Shown here piece after piece: positions 1-12,608 of a DNA stretch of 64,000 bases. The position numbers and the translations under genes were made by a program. Below the pieces are notes generated by a model. It was not told the DNA's origin and ran no database searches. It saw nothing but the letters and a program-made list of their open reading frames with translations. Each line of letters opens with the position of its first letter. The stretch's first letter is position 1. Source of the stretch: Apium graveolens (lineage: Eukaryota; Streptophyta; Magnoliopsida; Apiales; Apiaceae); the NCBI RefSeq assembly GCF_009905375.1, contig NC_133650.1, positions 304,331,203 through 304,395,202 of the forward strand. Reading direction: 5' to 3'.

Positions 1-3000
1 TATATAAAAGGAACAAAAGCTTAATGGACTCCCATTACCTTCCATCCAATTCTGACATGCTAATGAAAGGGATAAATCAGCGAGTAGATGGAATTTAAAT
101 ACTAGACAGAGGAGTACAATTTTGACCATTCATTTGGGACATGCCAAGTTGCGAACTTCTTCTGAAGTTAGAAGTAAGACTATAAATATTGCCCAATTAT
201 GTGCTTATGATCTAAATACAATTTTATTCTCCTTTTATTCCTTAGGTGATGAGGTGATGATGACGTTACATTAAACTCGATTGAAAAATGTATTATATGA
301 GTATGAAAATTAATGCATAAAGTAATGGTGTATTTGTTTCTTATGTAAAATTATATTTTTAATTTTTTTTTTAATTTCCCTTCAGATATTGCTAGGCCAA
401 TTTCTGCGGAAGATTTCCTTGAATTTTTTCTATATCCGCTTTGCAGGAAAGCTGGAAAATTACAATATCTTTTAATAGCCTCTTAACAGAAAAAAAATGA
501 ATGAAAATGATGGGGATTTGGTAGGTCATATTACAGCATCTAATAGTTAGAATTCTACACTTCATAAATACATCCTATGCTATGCATAAAGGGTGCAAGG
601 AACACAATGTCTCCACATATATGTACATATGAGAGCAAGGTACTAAAATACATAAAGCTATTGCTAAATTATGAAATCAAAGAGTGATTTTTGTTGTTAA
701 AATAGAACTTGTGATCCAATGCATGATTTTAAAATGACAAAATATATCTAAATAGGTATGTTTCATTTGACAAATCTTTAAATGCACTATTTTTATTTTT
801 CACTTTACTTAAAATTCTCATCTATTTCCACTTTCCCACTTGCATGCTTATGTGGCAAAGATAGCAACATCTATCCTTGATTTTATATTTAGCACCAAGT
901 ATAGCATTTTGCTATTTTGCATTCATGTTTAGCCACTCATTGGAGTGAGCAATTTTCTTGGATGCTATATTATAGAAATAGTACCACTATTGGCCTCTCT
1001 CTAATAGAATGTGATAACAATACGGAACTTAATACCTTCATCCTTGGGATAGAGACACAGTTGATTTTACTTGATGTTTTATGGGGCAACTTGGCTATGG
1101 TCCCAGAAACGGATGGCAGCCTAGATGAATAAATAAAAAGAGATTAGTGGCCAAGTCAAAATTGGTATCATAAACATATTGAAGATCTGGTTAGCAAAAA
1201 AAACATATCGAAAGTTTGTTCTTACTTTTTTAGCTCAGAAGAGTACCCCTTGGAACTACGAGCAGAAGCAGACCAAGACAGGTAAGAGTTGACTATAGAC
1301 TCACTGTTTGACAGCTGCAACAAATTCTCACCCAAATAAAGACTACATTAGAAAGTGTCGATTTTGTACGTCTTGTAAATCTATCAACAAGAGTGCTTAC
1401 CGGATTAATTTGGATGTTTGATATCATGAGAAAACAAAATTTTGTACATACATAATATTATTCATAGAACACATGTTTCAAGTTTTTTTTACTGTAATCT
1501 GCTTGTGTGCAAAATCATATGACAAGACAGTCGTGCATTTGTCAGAGAAAGTATCTCACTAGGCATCTATTTTATGATTATAAATTTAAAACGTGAATAG
1601 ACTAACAATATTAACTTGTGCAGTTGTGCTTTAAAGATTCAAATGTTCTGCCAACATGAACATTAATATAGAAAATGATTAAAAAATAAATGGATAGCAA
1701 AAATGATCACCAGTATAGAAAGTGAATGATCAAAATATTAAATGAAGAATTGCATATCTAATAGAGGAGAGAAAATGCAGAAAACATTTAAATGCAGAAG
1801 AAAAACATAGGATAAATCTGGAATGACATACATATTAAAACGTGTCAACCCTGGGGAAACATAAAGATTCACTCCATTTATGATCTTCCTAAACAAGATA
1901 ATGTTATGCACATGTTTCAACTTTAGTCTTCACTCTTGTGATGATGATGGACGAGACACAATATAATAGTTTCTGTTAATCTATTTATTCCATCTAAAAA
2001 ACAAAATAAAGATATAAAAAATATGGCACAGTAACATAGAAATTAATCAATTAGACAAAAGCTAGCATTCATAATATCGGGTGATATCAACCTGACAAAG
2101 AATGCGACGGACATTAGCGGTCGTATGCCCTAGATTGTAAATATGACATTGGGAAGAAAATTCACACAAAGATCATAATAAGTCAATGAACATGACAAAA
2201 TTTGCAAAAAATAGTTCCAAATAATAAAGAAACTCATAAAACATATATAATTAGCGGTTGATTAACTTTTATAATAACCAGAAATCACACGATTTGTTGT
2301 TTCTTACACTCTCCTACTGTAACTCATTTATAATGAAGTTACTAACTTCATTTATAATAGTAAATATGTTTGCTGATTCTTCGAAGTATATTTAATGAAA
2401 AAATTTAATATAAACATTTTAGAAGAAAAAAAAAACTTTTTATTGCCTTCTATTTTTCTTCATCCTGATTATCAAAGGGATGCAGCATACCTACTTTTAA
2501 TGTATACGAATTGTAGAAAATTCAAAATAATAGGTCAAAAATAAGAAAAAAGCTAGCATATAAAATTCCCAGATGGTATCAAACTAACAAAAAATGCGGC
2601 ATGCCCTAAATTTTTAAAAATGACTGAGAAGAAAAAGCACACAAAGATCAGAATTATTTAATGAATCTAACAAAGTCTTGCAATCATCAGTATCTTGAAA
2701 ATAGAAATTAACAAACCTTATTTATCAATATAGCATTTGATAAATGTTAAAACAACCAAGAATCACACTGTTTCAGCACGAAGTCGACAAATTAACAAAA
2801 AGTCAGTATAAATATGCTATAATTGAAAATTGGTTATGGTAATTCTAATGAGACGAGTGGTAAATGGTAATAAATAAAACAGAAGTTAATGCAGGTGTAT
2901 GATAAATCAAGTTATTAGAACAAGCGCTTGTATATTGGGAATAAGTCATACATTTTCCAGTAGATTCCGGGAAAATTCCATCTCCCTGTTCAACTGCTGA

Positions 3001-3943
3001 ACCTCTGTACAAAGGTATTCAATCTGCAACAGAAGTAGCCTCCTTGTTGCAACCGTCTTCACATTATCAAAAACAGATCTTGGAACTTCCAGAGCCACAA
3101 AAGATAAAAGTGAAGCCTGTATAAAAAAGGAAGCGCAGGTAAACAGTGAAGAACTATAAACCTAACTGTAATTGTAAGTACTTTTCTAGAATCTAAATAT
3201 GCCTACATATTGCAGCAGCTCGCAAATAAACTCATTCTCCTTCAGCAACAGCTGCACCTCACCATGAAGAACGTCATTCTGTAACAGCAACATCTTCCCA
3301 ATTGCGACCAGCTTCTCATTTAATAAATTAAACACAAAGGCATCTTTTTTCTTTTCCTCATTTAACCTGTAGAAGGAAGAGGGAAAAGGAGCTACAATAA
3401 ATCATTTAATCTTTTGGGTTACCAATACTCTGAAAATGTACCAAGAACAGAAACAAGCGAGAACAGTAATTTGGAAATAAATTGTTACATTACATAAATA
3501 GATCAAGCTCATTTAAGCATTAAAATTGATCAAGTAGAAAGAGACATCCAACAGTTCAACCTTACTACAATGATTCACATAGACTTGGCAAATTATTAGT
3601 GAATAAACAAACTGAACAAATTATAAAGAGCAAGGATAGTCATTCCTGAACCAAAAAACTTTACCTAAACAAAGTGAATAAGATATACAAAGCAAGGATA
3701 GTCATTCCTGAACCAAAACCTTTACCTGCGGATTTCAAACCAAGCCCGAATCTGCTGAGAGTTAAGGTTAGAAAGTACAGAATTCTCACGGATCATTGCA
3801 ATCCTCATATCATGACTTGGCTTCTGACACTCCATAAAGATGTGTTCAAAAACTTTGATCTGATCAGCTGAATACTGCATACCACTTTCTGGAATGTCTT
3901 CATTGCATGTGCTATAATTTCCAAAACCCCCCTGCATCTCCAT
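1..3943 (-). CDS. HD-ZIP III-like homeobox gene, copy 1 (3' part beyond left edge)
   Basis: Five exons are visible: 3726-3943 (homeodomain), 3207-3366 (zipper 1), 2952-3116 (zipper 2), 1226-1314 and 1036-1120. All junctions are GT/AG and the phases agree with the other copies. By alignment with copy 2, the last three exons lie left of base 1. The start is the ATG at 3943 (MEMQ), shared by all four copies; upstream codons in this frame are not conserved. The homeodomain shows the class III pattern (ECQKPS, LSNLNSQQI) but reads WFEIRR where WFxNRR is expected, so the DNA-contacting Asn51 is Ile. It also lacks the few residues (GNKFI in copies 2 and 3) just before the homeodomain. The five exons are otherwise open. 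A nuclear DNA-binding role is inferred from the family, and with Asn51 gone this copy may not bind DNA. It could be a decaying gene or a dimer-only protein. Confidence 0.6.
2071..2690. repeat. Duplicated module inside the exon 3-4 intron (copy 1 example)
   Basis: Two diverged direct copies, about 2071-2240 and 2553-2690, share on the plus strand AGCTAGCAT, a GATATCAACCTGACA-like segment, an AATGCG block and GCCCTAAAT, then AATGA and a CACACAAAGATCA block. The same pair occurs in the matching intron of copy 3 and, more diverged, copy 4 (about 32576-32750 and 33040-33180). Copy 2 lacks the DNA between the two modules (about 300 bp deleted near 9230). No open exon with splice sites was found in it. 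Confidence 0.5.
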
Positions 3944-5280
3944 TTCAACCTTAGAACTCAAATCTCACAGCAACAGAATATGGTGGTTAACTAGATCTTT
4001 ACAAACTTAAAACTGATGTGGTTAATTATAAATCAAGATGGTCTGTAGTTAAACTGCCTCGCGGACTTGAGAGCTGGAAAATTATAGTTAAACATAAAAT
4101 GATAAGACCAATCTTAGTAAAAGAATGCTGAAACGGTGGGAGTTGGCTATGTTACAATTTGTAACGCTCACTTTTTTTGTTTGTTTGTGGGATGACTAGT
4201 CAGCATTACTAAAGTGATTTGTCATTTACTTTGGGACCCTGCTAGTATTCGACCACATTGGCTTCTTTTTTCAAACAGATCTTGAAATTTTGAACAAAGT
4301 AACCTAGAGTAGAACTACTTCAATTTCCATTCAACTAATAGGATATATGTTCAATTTAACCTTTAACAACTACAAATAAAAAGGCTTTCAGTAAATAACA
4401 AAGAAGCACGTAGAAACACACACGCGCACACACACAGACATCAACATTATGAGCATTTAAAGTGAATTTTTTTTTAGGGGAATCAAATGAAATTTATACT
4501 TTTCCATGAAAACTTTCATAAATATCGTTCTAGTACCAGCAAATTCAACCATTAGTTAAACCTACGAATTTGAAAAGGAACATTCAATTTCCATACTACT
4601 CAATTTCTTCACAAATATTATCATAAAAATTTGCACTCTCTCCTACCTCAATTTTTTCTTCAATTTTATTTGCGAAGATTTCATTCCATTACATTCTTGG
4701 TTCTCCTCAACCAAACGGAGCATACATTTTTCACCGCATAGTACAGAGCTATGTAAAACTTAAAAGCCTAAGTATGCTTGTAATTGTGTAGCAAAGACAA
4801 CTAAAATAAGGAACAAATTAAATGAATCAACAATTAAGCCAGATGCTCAACTAACTTTATTATTAATTGCAGGAGTCTTCTTTATTTCGTCTTAAGTACA
4901 GTTTTAATAATCCTACGTTTGTCTTAAGTATTTGCTTAGTTAATAATTAAAGTTTCCTAAAATGTGCTTGAGCGGTGATTAATGTGCTCTCAGGGTCTAG
5001 AGTTCTCTTCATTACTCAACTTCACACGCACAATGTGTGTGATTTTTTTCAAGTAAAATTATAATTTCTTGATGATCACAAAAGTGTGTATATTAGCATG
5101 ACAAGCATGTATATGTAAAGAGAGGGTAGAGGTGCGTGTGAGAGAGATACTTACATCACATTGTGTGTCAGTTAATGAAGCTGCTGTGTGTAGAGAAATG
5201 GATTAGAACAAATATTTGTACTGTCGTACATAAACATCCATATATATACAGAAAGGAAGAGACAGAGAGAGAGAGAGAGA

Positions 5281-5315
<35 letters not shown>

Positions 5316-6245
5316 GACTAGCAGACAATGAGATTGATGCAACCTAGTAGAGTAGTAGGAGAATAAAATTAATGTTTATGAGAGAGAGAGAGAAACTAAT
5401 GCTCATCGGCGTCAATTAGCTAATAGAAACTGATCGGCGGCAGCCGGAGAAGAATGCAGCAAGTAGAGTTTCAGCTTTTAACCGGCCAAAGAAAACTATT
5501 TTCAAGGAAATAAATTATTTGTGATACTGAATTGGGACTTTTAACATAACAAATAGGAAATAAATTTCAATTCATTCTCCACAGTTCACGTGCAATAAAA
5601 TGTTTAGATATCCTCTATTTTGATATCGAATTCAAAGTGTCCTTCCATAGTTAATTAACATTAACAAGAAGAATGTATACTTTTACTTTTCTCTTTCAAA
5701 TACGTTCGAATTTTTGATAATGATAAGGATGAGCTTAAGGTAATCAAATATCACCACTGAATTTCAATCCCTTATATCTTAGAAAGACAGAATCAGTTGG
5801 ATGGATCTTAGAAGTATTATATGTGTTTTAAAACATGATTTATGATTTCCTATCATAGATATGTCCAAAATTAGAGACTGTTCCGCAAGACGTAAGTATA
5901 TAGTTGGCAGAAGAAAAAACATTTAATATGTCAAATAAAACAATCAATTCCGAAAGTACTTCAATTTCAGGATGGCATAGTAGAAATGCGATTTATTTAA
6001 AGAAACATAAACAAAGAACAGTAAAATATGAAGATAGCAGGATATAAAGGTCACACAACAGTCTGTTATTATTATAGGCATATTCAGCAGCAAGGACTTG
6101 AGAGTTCAGTCTCTCAGACACAACAAACAGTCATTTAGGAACACATAAACATTGTAAAGCAACAGTTGGAGGTTACTTAACAAAGAACAAAAGGAAAAGG
6201 AACAGCTGGAGGTTCGCAGTAACATAGCAAGAGTTACACAGACGA
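3944..6245. other. Spacer between homeobox copies 1 and 2
   Basis: This holds the 5' flank of copy 1 and the 3' flank of copy 2, both minus strand. Nearly the same sequence recurs upstream of copy 2 (10665-12080) and copy 3 (26408-27720), so it belongs to the tandem unit. It contains AT-rich DNA, a CA run near 4420 and the GA/GT microsatellite at 5262-5314. The part from about 5690 to 6245 is shared with the 3' flanks of copies 3 and 4. I see no other gene. Confidence 0.6.
5262..5314. repeat. GA/GT microsatellite upstream of copy 1
   Basis: An uninterrupted GA run passes into GT and back to GA, about 1.3 kb upstream of the copy 1 ATG. A second short GA run lies at about 5381-5393. Related but shorter runs sit at the same position upstream of copy 2 (about 11992-12017) and copy 3 (about 27657-27699), so the repeat predates the gene duplication and has changed length since. 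Confidence 0.85.
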
Positions 6246-9200
6246 CTAGTTCACACACTTAAAACGCAGAACAAATTTGACATTCCCGGGAGCAGCTTGT
6301 TCATTTGGAATATAGCTCCATGCCCCTGACACACAGTAGCGACCCACCACAGCACGAAAGCTCTGGAAAACAAATGTTAGTATATTAAGCATCTGAGTAA
6401 GAGACTAAACCACAATCATCCTCACATTTTAACCCCCCCCCCAATCATATAAAACTGACGATTGATATGCAAGATAAACCAAAACAAAAATCCTAAGCAA
6501 GCTGATGTGTTTAAATATAAGTTTAGTTTATAGAAATTTAGTTCCTCGTAAGGAAATGTAAGATTACCTGCGGAAGGAAGGCAGGGACAACAGCGGTTGG
6601 CGACTCTTGAGATCCTTGAAGCACTAGCTTGATGTCCTGCAAAAGCCACGCATTGCATTTTTATTATATGTTTTAGACTTTTGGCATCTCCACAAGTTAT
6701 TTGACAAAACATACATCAAACTACAAGAACACGAAAAACCCAAACCTTAAATTATGCATCATCTGAAACTTAGTACTTTCATTTATATACTGATGCATCT
6801 ATCCATCTAATATGAAGTATTAATCAATTTACTGATTGCTGTACCTTGAGTGAGCAGCAGAGTATAAACTCCTGATTCTTACACAGAAAATCCAGAGGTC
6901 CGTGTGGTATGATTGCTGCCTTTACAAATGATAGCACGTCAGGGACATCAACATTGACCGGGAAGTTAGACAAATCCGAGCAGGTGATTAGAGGGATCTC
7001 CTTGAATCCTCCAGATAACTGCAACACATTTGATTAAGTGGTTACATATCATCCCATGTATATATAAGGAACAAAAGCTTAATGGACTCCCATTACCTTC
7101 CATTCAATTCTGACATGCTAATGAAAGGGACAAATTAGCGAGTAGATGGAATTTAAATACTAGACAGAGGAGAACAATTTTGACCATTCATTTGGGACAT
7201 GCCAAGTTGTGAACTTCTTCTGAAGTTAGAAGTAAGACTATAAATATTGCCCAATTATGTGCCTATGATCTAAATACAATTGTATTCTCCTTTTATTCCT
7301 TAGGTGATGAGGTGATGATGACGTTACATTAAACTCAATTGGAAAATGTGTTATATGAGTATGAAAATTAATGCATAAAGTGATGGTGTATTTGTTTCTT
7401 ATAAAAATTATATTTTTAATTTTTTTTTAATTTCCCTTCAGATATTGCTAGGCCAATTTCTGCGGCAGATTTCATTGAATTTTTTCTATCTGCTTTGCAG
7501 GAAAGCTGAAAAATTACCATATCTTTTAATAGCCTCTTAACAGAAAAAATGAATGAAAATAATGGGATTTGGTAGGTCATATTACAGCATCTAATAGTTA
7601 GAATTCTACACTTCATAAATACATCCTATGGTATGCATAAAGGGTGCAAGGAACAGAATGCCTCCACATAAATGTACATATGAGAGCAAGGTGCTAAAAT
7701 ACATAATGCTATTGCTAAATTATGAAATAAAAGAGTGATTTTTGTTGTTAAAATAGAACTTGTGATCCAATGCATGATTTTAAAATGACACAAAATATAT
7801 CTAAATAGGTATATTTCATTTGACTAATCTTTTAATGCACTATTTTATTTTTCACTTTATTTAAAATTCTCATCTATTTCCACTTTCCCACTTGCATGCT
7901 TATGTGGCAAAGATAGCAACATCTATACTTGAATTTATATTTAGCACCAAGTATAGCATTTTGCTATTTTGCATCCATGTTTAGCCACTCATTGGAGTGA
8001 GCATTTTTCTTGGATGCTATATTATAGAAATAGTACCACTATTGGCCTCGCTCTAATAGAATGTGATAACAGTACAGAACTTAATACCTTCATCCTTGGG
8101 ATAGAGACACAGTTGATTTCACTTGATGTTTTAAGGGGCAACTTGGCTATGGTCCCAGAAATGATAGGCAACCTAGATGAATAAATAAAAAGAGATTAGT
8201 GGCCAAGTCAAAATTGGTATCATAAACATATTGAAGATCTGGTTAGCAAAAAACACATATTGAAAATTTGTTCTTACTTCATTAGCTCAGAAGAGTACCC
8301 CTTGGAACTACGAGCAGACGCAGACCAAGACAGGTAAGAGTTGACTATAGACTCACTGTTTGACAGCTGCAACAAATTCTCACCCAAATAAAGATTACAT
8401 TAGAAAGTGTCGATTTTGTACATTTTGTAAATCTATCAACAAATGTGCTTACCGGATTAATTTGGATGTTTGGTATCCTCAACATGTGAGAAAACAAAAT
8501 TGTGTACATACATAATATTATTCATGGAACACATGTTTCAAGTTTTTTTTACTGTAATCTGCTCTTGTGCAAAATCATATAACAGGATAGTCGTGCATTT
8601 GTCAGAGAAAGTATCTCACCAGGAATCTATTTTCTGATTATAAATTTAAAACGTGAATAGACTAACAATATTAACTTGTGCAATTGTGCTTTAAAGATTC
8701 AAATGTTCTGCTAACATGAACATTAATATAGAAAATGATTAAAAAATAAATGGATAGCAAAAATGATCGCCAATAGAGAAAGTGAAATGATCAAAATATT
8801 AAATGAAGAATTTCATATCTAATAGAGGAGAGAAAATGCAGAAAACATTTAAATGAAGAAGAAAAATATAGGATAAATATGGAATGACATCCATATTAAA
8901 ACGTGTCAACCCTGGGGAAACATAGAGATTCACTCCATTTATGATCTTTCTAAACAAGATAATGTTATGCTCATGTTTCAACTTCAGTCTTCACTCTTGT
9001 GGTGATGATGGAAGAGACACAATATAATAGTTTCTGTTAATCTTATTAATCCATCTAAAAACAAAATAAAGATATACAAAATATGGCACAGTAATATAGA
9101 AATCAATCAACTAGACAAAAGCTAGCATTCATAATGTCGGGTGATATCAACCTGACAAAGAATGCGACAAACATTAGCGGTCGTATGCCCTATATTGTAA

Positions 9201-10664
9201 ATATGACATTGGGAAGAAAATTCACACAACGATTTCCAGATGTATATGAATTGTAGAAAATTCAAAATAATATGTCAATAATCCGAAAAAAGCTAGCATA
9301 TAAATTTCCAAATGGTATCAAACTGACAACAAAATGCAGCATCCCCTAAATTACTAAAATGACTCTGAGAAGAGAAGGCACAGAAAGATCAGAATTATTT
9401 AATAAATCTGACAAAGGCTTCCGATCATCATTAAAAATAGAATTTAACAAAGCTTATTTATCGACATAGCAAATGTTAAAATAACCAAGAATCACACTTT
9501 TTCAGCAGGAAGTCGACGAATTAACAAAAAGTCAGTATAAATATGCTCTAATTGAAAATTGGTTATGGTAAGTCTAGTGAGACGAGTGGTAAATGGTAAC
9601 AAATAAAACAGAAGTTAATGCAGGTGTATGATAAATCAAGTTATTAAAACAAGTGCTTGTATATTGGGAATAAGTCATACATTTTCCAGTAGACTCCGGG
9701 AAAATTCCTTCTCCCTGTTCAACTGCTGAACCTCAGTACGAAGGTACTCATTCTGTAACAGAAGTAGCCTCCTTGTTGCAAACGTCTTCACATTATCAAA
9801 AACAGATCTTGGAACTTCTAAAGCCATAAAAGACACAAGTGAAGCCTGTATAATAAAGGAAGCACAGGTAAACAGTGAAGAACTATAAACCTAACTGTGA
9901 GTGGAAGTACATTTCTAGAATCTAAATATGCCTACATATTGCAGCAGCTCGCAAATAAACTCCTTCTCCTTCAGCAACAGCTGCACCTCACCATGAAGAA
10001 CGTCATTCTGTAACAGCAGCATCTTCCCAATTGCGACCAGCTTCTCATTTAATAAATTAAACACAAAGGCATCTTTTTTCTTTTTCTCATTAAACCTGTA
10101 GAAGGAAGAGGGAAAAGGAGCTACAATAAATCATTTAATCTTTTGGGTTACCAATACTCTGAAAATGTACCAAGATCAGAAACAAACGATAACACTAATT
10201 TGGAAAAAAGTGTCACATTACATAAACAAATCAAACTCATATAAGCATGAAAATTGATCAATTAGAAAGAGACATCCAATAGTTAAACCTTACTAAAATG
10301 ATTCACATAGACTTAGCAAATTATTAGTGAATAAACAAACTGAACAAATTATAAAGAGCAAGGATAGTCATTTCGGAACCAAAAAACTTTATGTAGAAAG
10401 CAAAGATAGTCATTTCTGAACCAAAAAAATTTACCTGCGGTTTTCAAACCAAACCTGGATCTGCTGAGAGTTTAGATTAGAAAGTACAGAATTCTCACGG
10501 ATCATTGCAATCCTCATATCATGACTTGGCTTCTGACACTCCATAAAGACTTGCTCAAAAACCGTGATCTGATCAGCGGAGTACTGAATAAACTTATTCC
10601 CTCCATTTTCTCGAATGTCTCCATTGCATGTGCTATAATTTCCAAAACCCCCCTGCATCTCCAT
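6246..10664 (-). CDS. HD-ZIP III-like homeobox gene with two zipper exons, copy 2
   Basis: Eight exons can be read, all with GT/AG ends and consistent phase: 10435-10664, 9936-10095, 9681-9845, 8278-8366, 8088-8172, 6845-7018, 6568-6636 and 6246-6362 (stop TAG at 6246-6248). The joined length is 1089 nt, or 362 residues. Residues about 28-77 form the homeodomain with ECQKPS, LSNLNSQQIQVWFENRR and intact Asn51. Exon 2 gives a basic stretch (EKKKKD) and a zipper with KMLLLQNDVLHGEVQLLLKE. Exon 3 gives a second similar zipper, RLLLLQNEYLRTEVQQL. Exons 4-8 (for example FRAVVGRYCVSGAWSYIP in the last) match no family I recognise; no complete START domain is seen, unlike true class III HD-ZIP proteins. 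A nuclear transcription factor or dimerisation partner is inferred. Expression and exact splice choice are untested. Confidence 0.65.
7436..7504 (-). other. Conserved segment in the exon 5-6 intron
   Basis: A block on the minus strand following an acceptor-like TTTTTCAG (CTTTCCTGCAAAGCAGATAG and onward) recurs in copy 1 (about 380-455), copy 3 (about 22800-22870) and copy 4 (about 29950-30030). Its reading frame is shifted by indels between copies and no GT donor follows it. The eight-exon model is already in frame without it. I therefore treat it as conserved intron, possibly a lost exon. Confidence 0.35.
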
Positions 10665-12120
10665 TTCAACCTTAAACTCAAATCTCACAGAAACAGAATT
10701 GGTGGTTATCTAGATCTTTAAAAACTTAAAACTGATGTGGTTAATTATAAACCAAGATGGTCTGTAATTAAACTGCCTCGTGGACTTGACAGCTGGAAAA
10801 TTATAGTGAAACGTAAAATGATAAGACCAATATTGGTAAAAGAATGCTGAAACGGTGGGAGTTGGCTATGTTACAATTTGTAACGCTCACATTTTGGTGT
10901 TTGTTTGTGGGATGATTAGTCAGCATTACTAAAGTGATTTTGTCATTTGCTTTGGGACCCTGCTAGTATTCAACCACATTGGCTTCTTTTTTCAAACATA
11001 TCTCAAAAATTTGAACAAAGTAACCTAGACTAGAACTACTTCAATTTCCATTCAACTAATAGGATACCTCTTCAATTTAACCTTTAACAACTACAGATAA
11101 AAACATTTCTTAATCAGGCTTTCTGTAAATAACAAGGACACACACACACATCAATTTTGTGTGCAGTTGAAGCAAAAAAAATTTAGAGGAATGAAATGAA
11201 ATCTATACTATTCCATGAAAACTTTCATGAATATCATTCTAGTAGCAGCAAAGTGAACTATTATTTAAACCTACAAATTTGAGAAGGAACATTCAATTTC
11301 CATACTACTCATTTTCTTCACAAACAGTAACATAAAAATTTGCACTCACTCATTCTTTTTAACTTTTCTTTTCTACCTCAATTTTTTCTTCAATTTTATT
11401 TGCGAATATTTCATTCCATTACAATCTTGGTTCTCCCCAAACCAAACAGAGCAAAAGTTTTTTCCCCAAACCAAACCGAGCAAAAGTTTTTCACCGCGTA
11501 GTACACATTTAGCTAAAAGCCTACAAATGCTTGTAATTGTGTAGCAAAGACAACTAAAATAAGGAACAAATTAAATGAATCAATATTTAAGCCAAACGCT
11601 CAACTAACTTTATTATTAATTGCAGGAGTCTTCTTTATTTCGTCTTAAGTATCCTAAGTTCGTCTTAAGTATTTGCTTAGTTAAAAATTAAAATTTCCTA
11701 AAATGTGCCTGAGCGGTGATTAATGAGGTCTCAGGGTCTAGATTTCTCTTTGTGATTTTTTTCACTAGTAACACTATAGTTTCTTGATAATTACAAAAAT
11801 AATATGTGTATATTAGCATGACAAACGTGTATTGTATATGTATAGAGAGGGCAGAGGTGCGTGTGAGAGAGAGATACTTACATCACATTGTGTGTCACTT
11901 CACGAAGCTGCTGCGGGTAGAAAAATGGATGAGAACAACATTTTTTGGACTGTCCTACGTAAACATCCATATAACTAAATGTAGAGATATACAGAGAGAG
12001 ACAGGGAGGGAGGGAGAGCAACTAAACCTCATGGGCGTCAATTAGCTAACAAAAGCTGATCGGCGGCAACCGGAAAAGGATGCAGCAAGTAGAATCCGGC
12101 CAAATTTTTAATATCTGTTA
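10665..12120. other. 5' flank of copy 2
   Basis: This is the duplicate of 3944-5480. It includes a CA run near 11140, a GT/GA-rich segment near 11860-12017 and the end of the tandem-unit homology (CGGCGGCAACCGG near 12062). The homology to the array stops at about 12100, where Helitron DNA begins. There is no gene other than low-complexity reading frames. Confidence 0.55.
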
Positions 12121-12127
12121 TTTAACC

Positions 12128-12608
12128 GCGGTGTTAGTTAATATTTATATATTTTTAATTTTATTTCATATAATTTTATTAAAATTTTATATAAATAATT
12201 AGATATTAAATAATAATTATTTAATTATAATTTTAAGTTATGTTCAAATAATATAAATAATATATAATTGATGAGATCTTATTTATAAATAATAATGTAA
12301 ATGTGTGTTGTTGGTGAGAGAGATTCGAATCTCAAAACTTATATGTACCTTTATAAATAATATAAACGTTTGTTGTTAAGGGGATTCGAACCTGAGAATT
12401 TATATGTATTTTTATAATTAATAATATAAATGTTTGTTGTTAACGAGATTCGAACCTGAGAACTTGTGGAGTGTATTTTTTTAGTATGTGAATCTAACGG
12501 CTCTATTTATTTAATGAAAAAGATCCGACAGTCGTGATGTAAAGTGATAACCAAAATGAGGGGTCAACCAAACTACAAATTATACTTCATTCCGGTTATT
12601 ATAGTATA
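12128..12608 (-). mobile_element. Non-autonomous Helitron H1, 3' end degraded
   Basis: The body matches H3 (13691-14190) and carries three copies of a roughly 65-bp unit with a GGATTCGAACC-type motif (near 12325, 12380 and 12450). Its 5' terminus, read on the minus strand, is a TATACTATAATAACC-type sequence ending at 12608. The 3' hairpin of intact family members is missing on the left. It encodes no protein, so it would depend on an autonomous Helitron (Rep/helicase) elsewhere. Confidence 0.5.

Noticed and set aside
6845..7018. START domain or miR165/166 target site
   Set aside because: No convincing START pattern and no matching miRNA site were seen in these exons.
7969..8184. Plus-strand open frame repeated in copies 1, 2 and 3 (also near 917 and 23322)
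   Set aside because: It is antisense to exon 5 and its intron; its repetition follows from the gene duplication.
8799..8981. Minus-strand open frame repeated near 1738
   Set aside because: It lies in the exon 3-4 intron, lacks consistent splice sites and is not open in copy 3.
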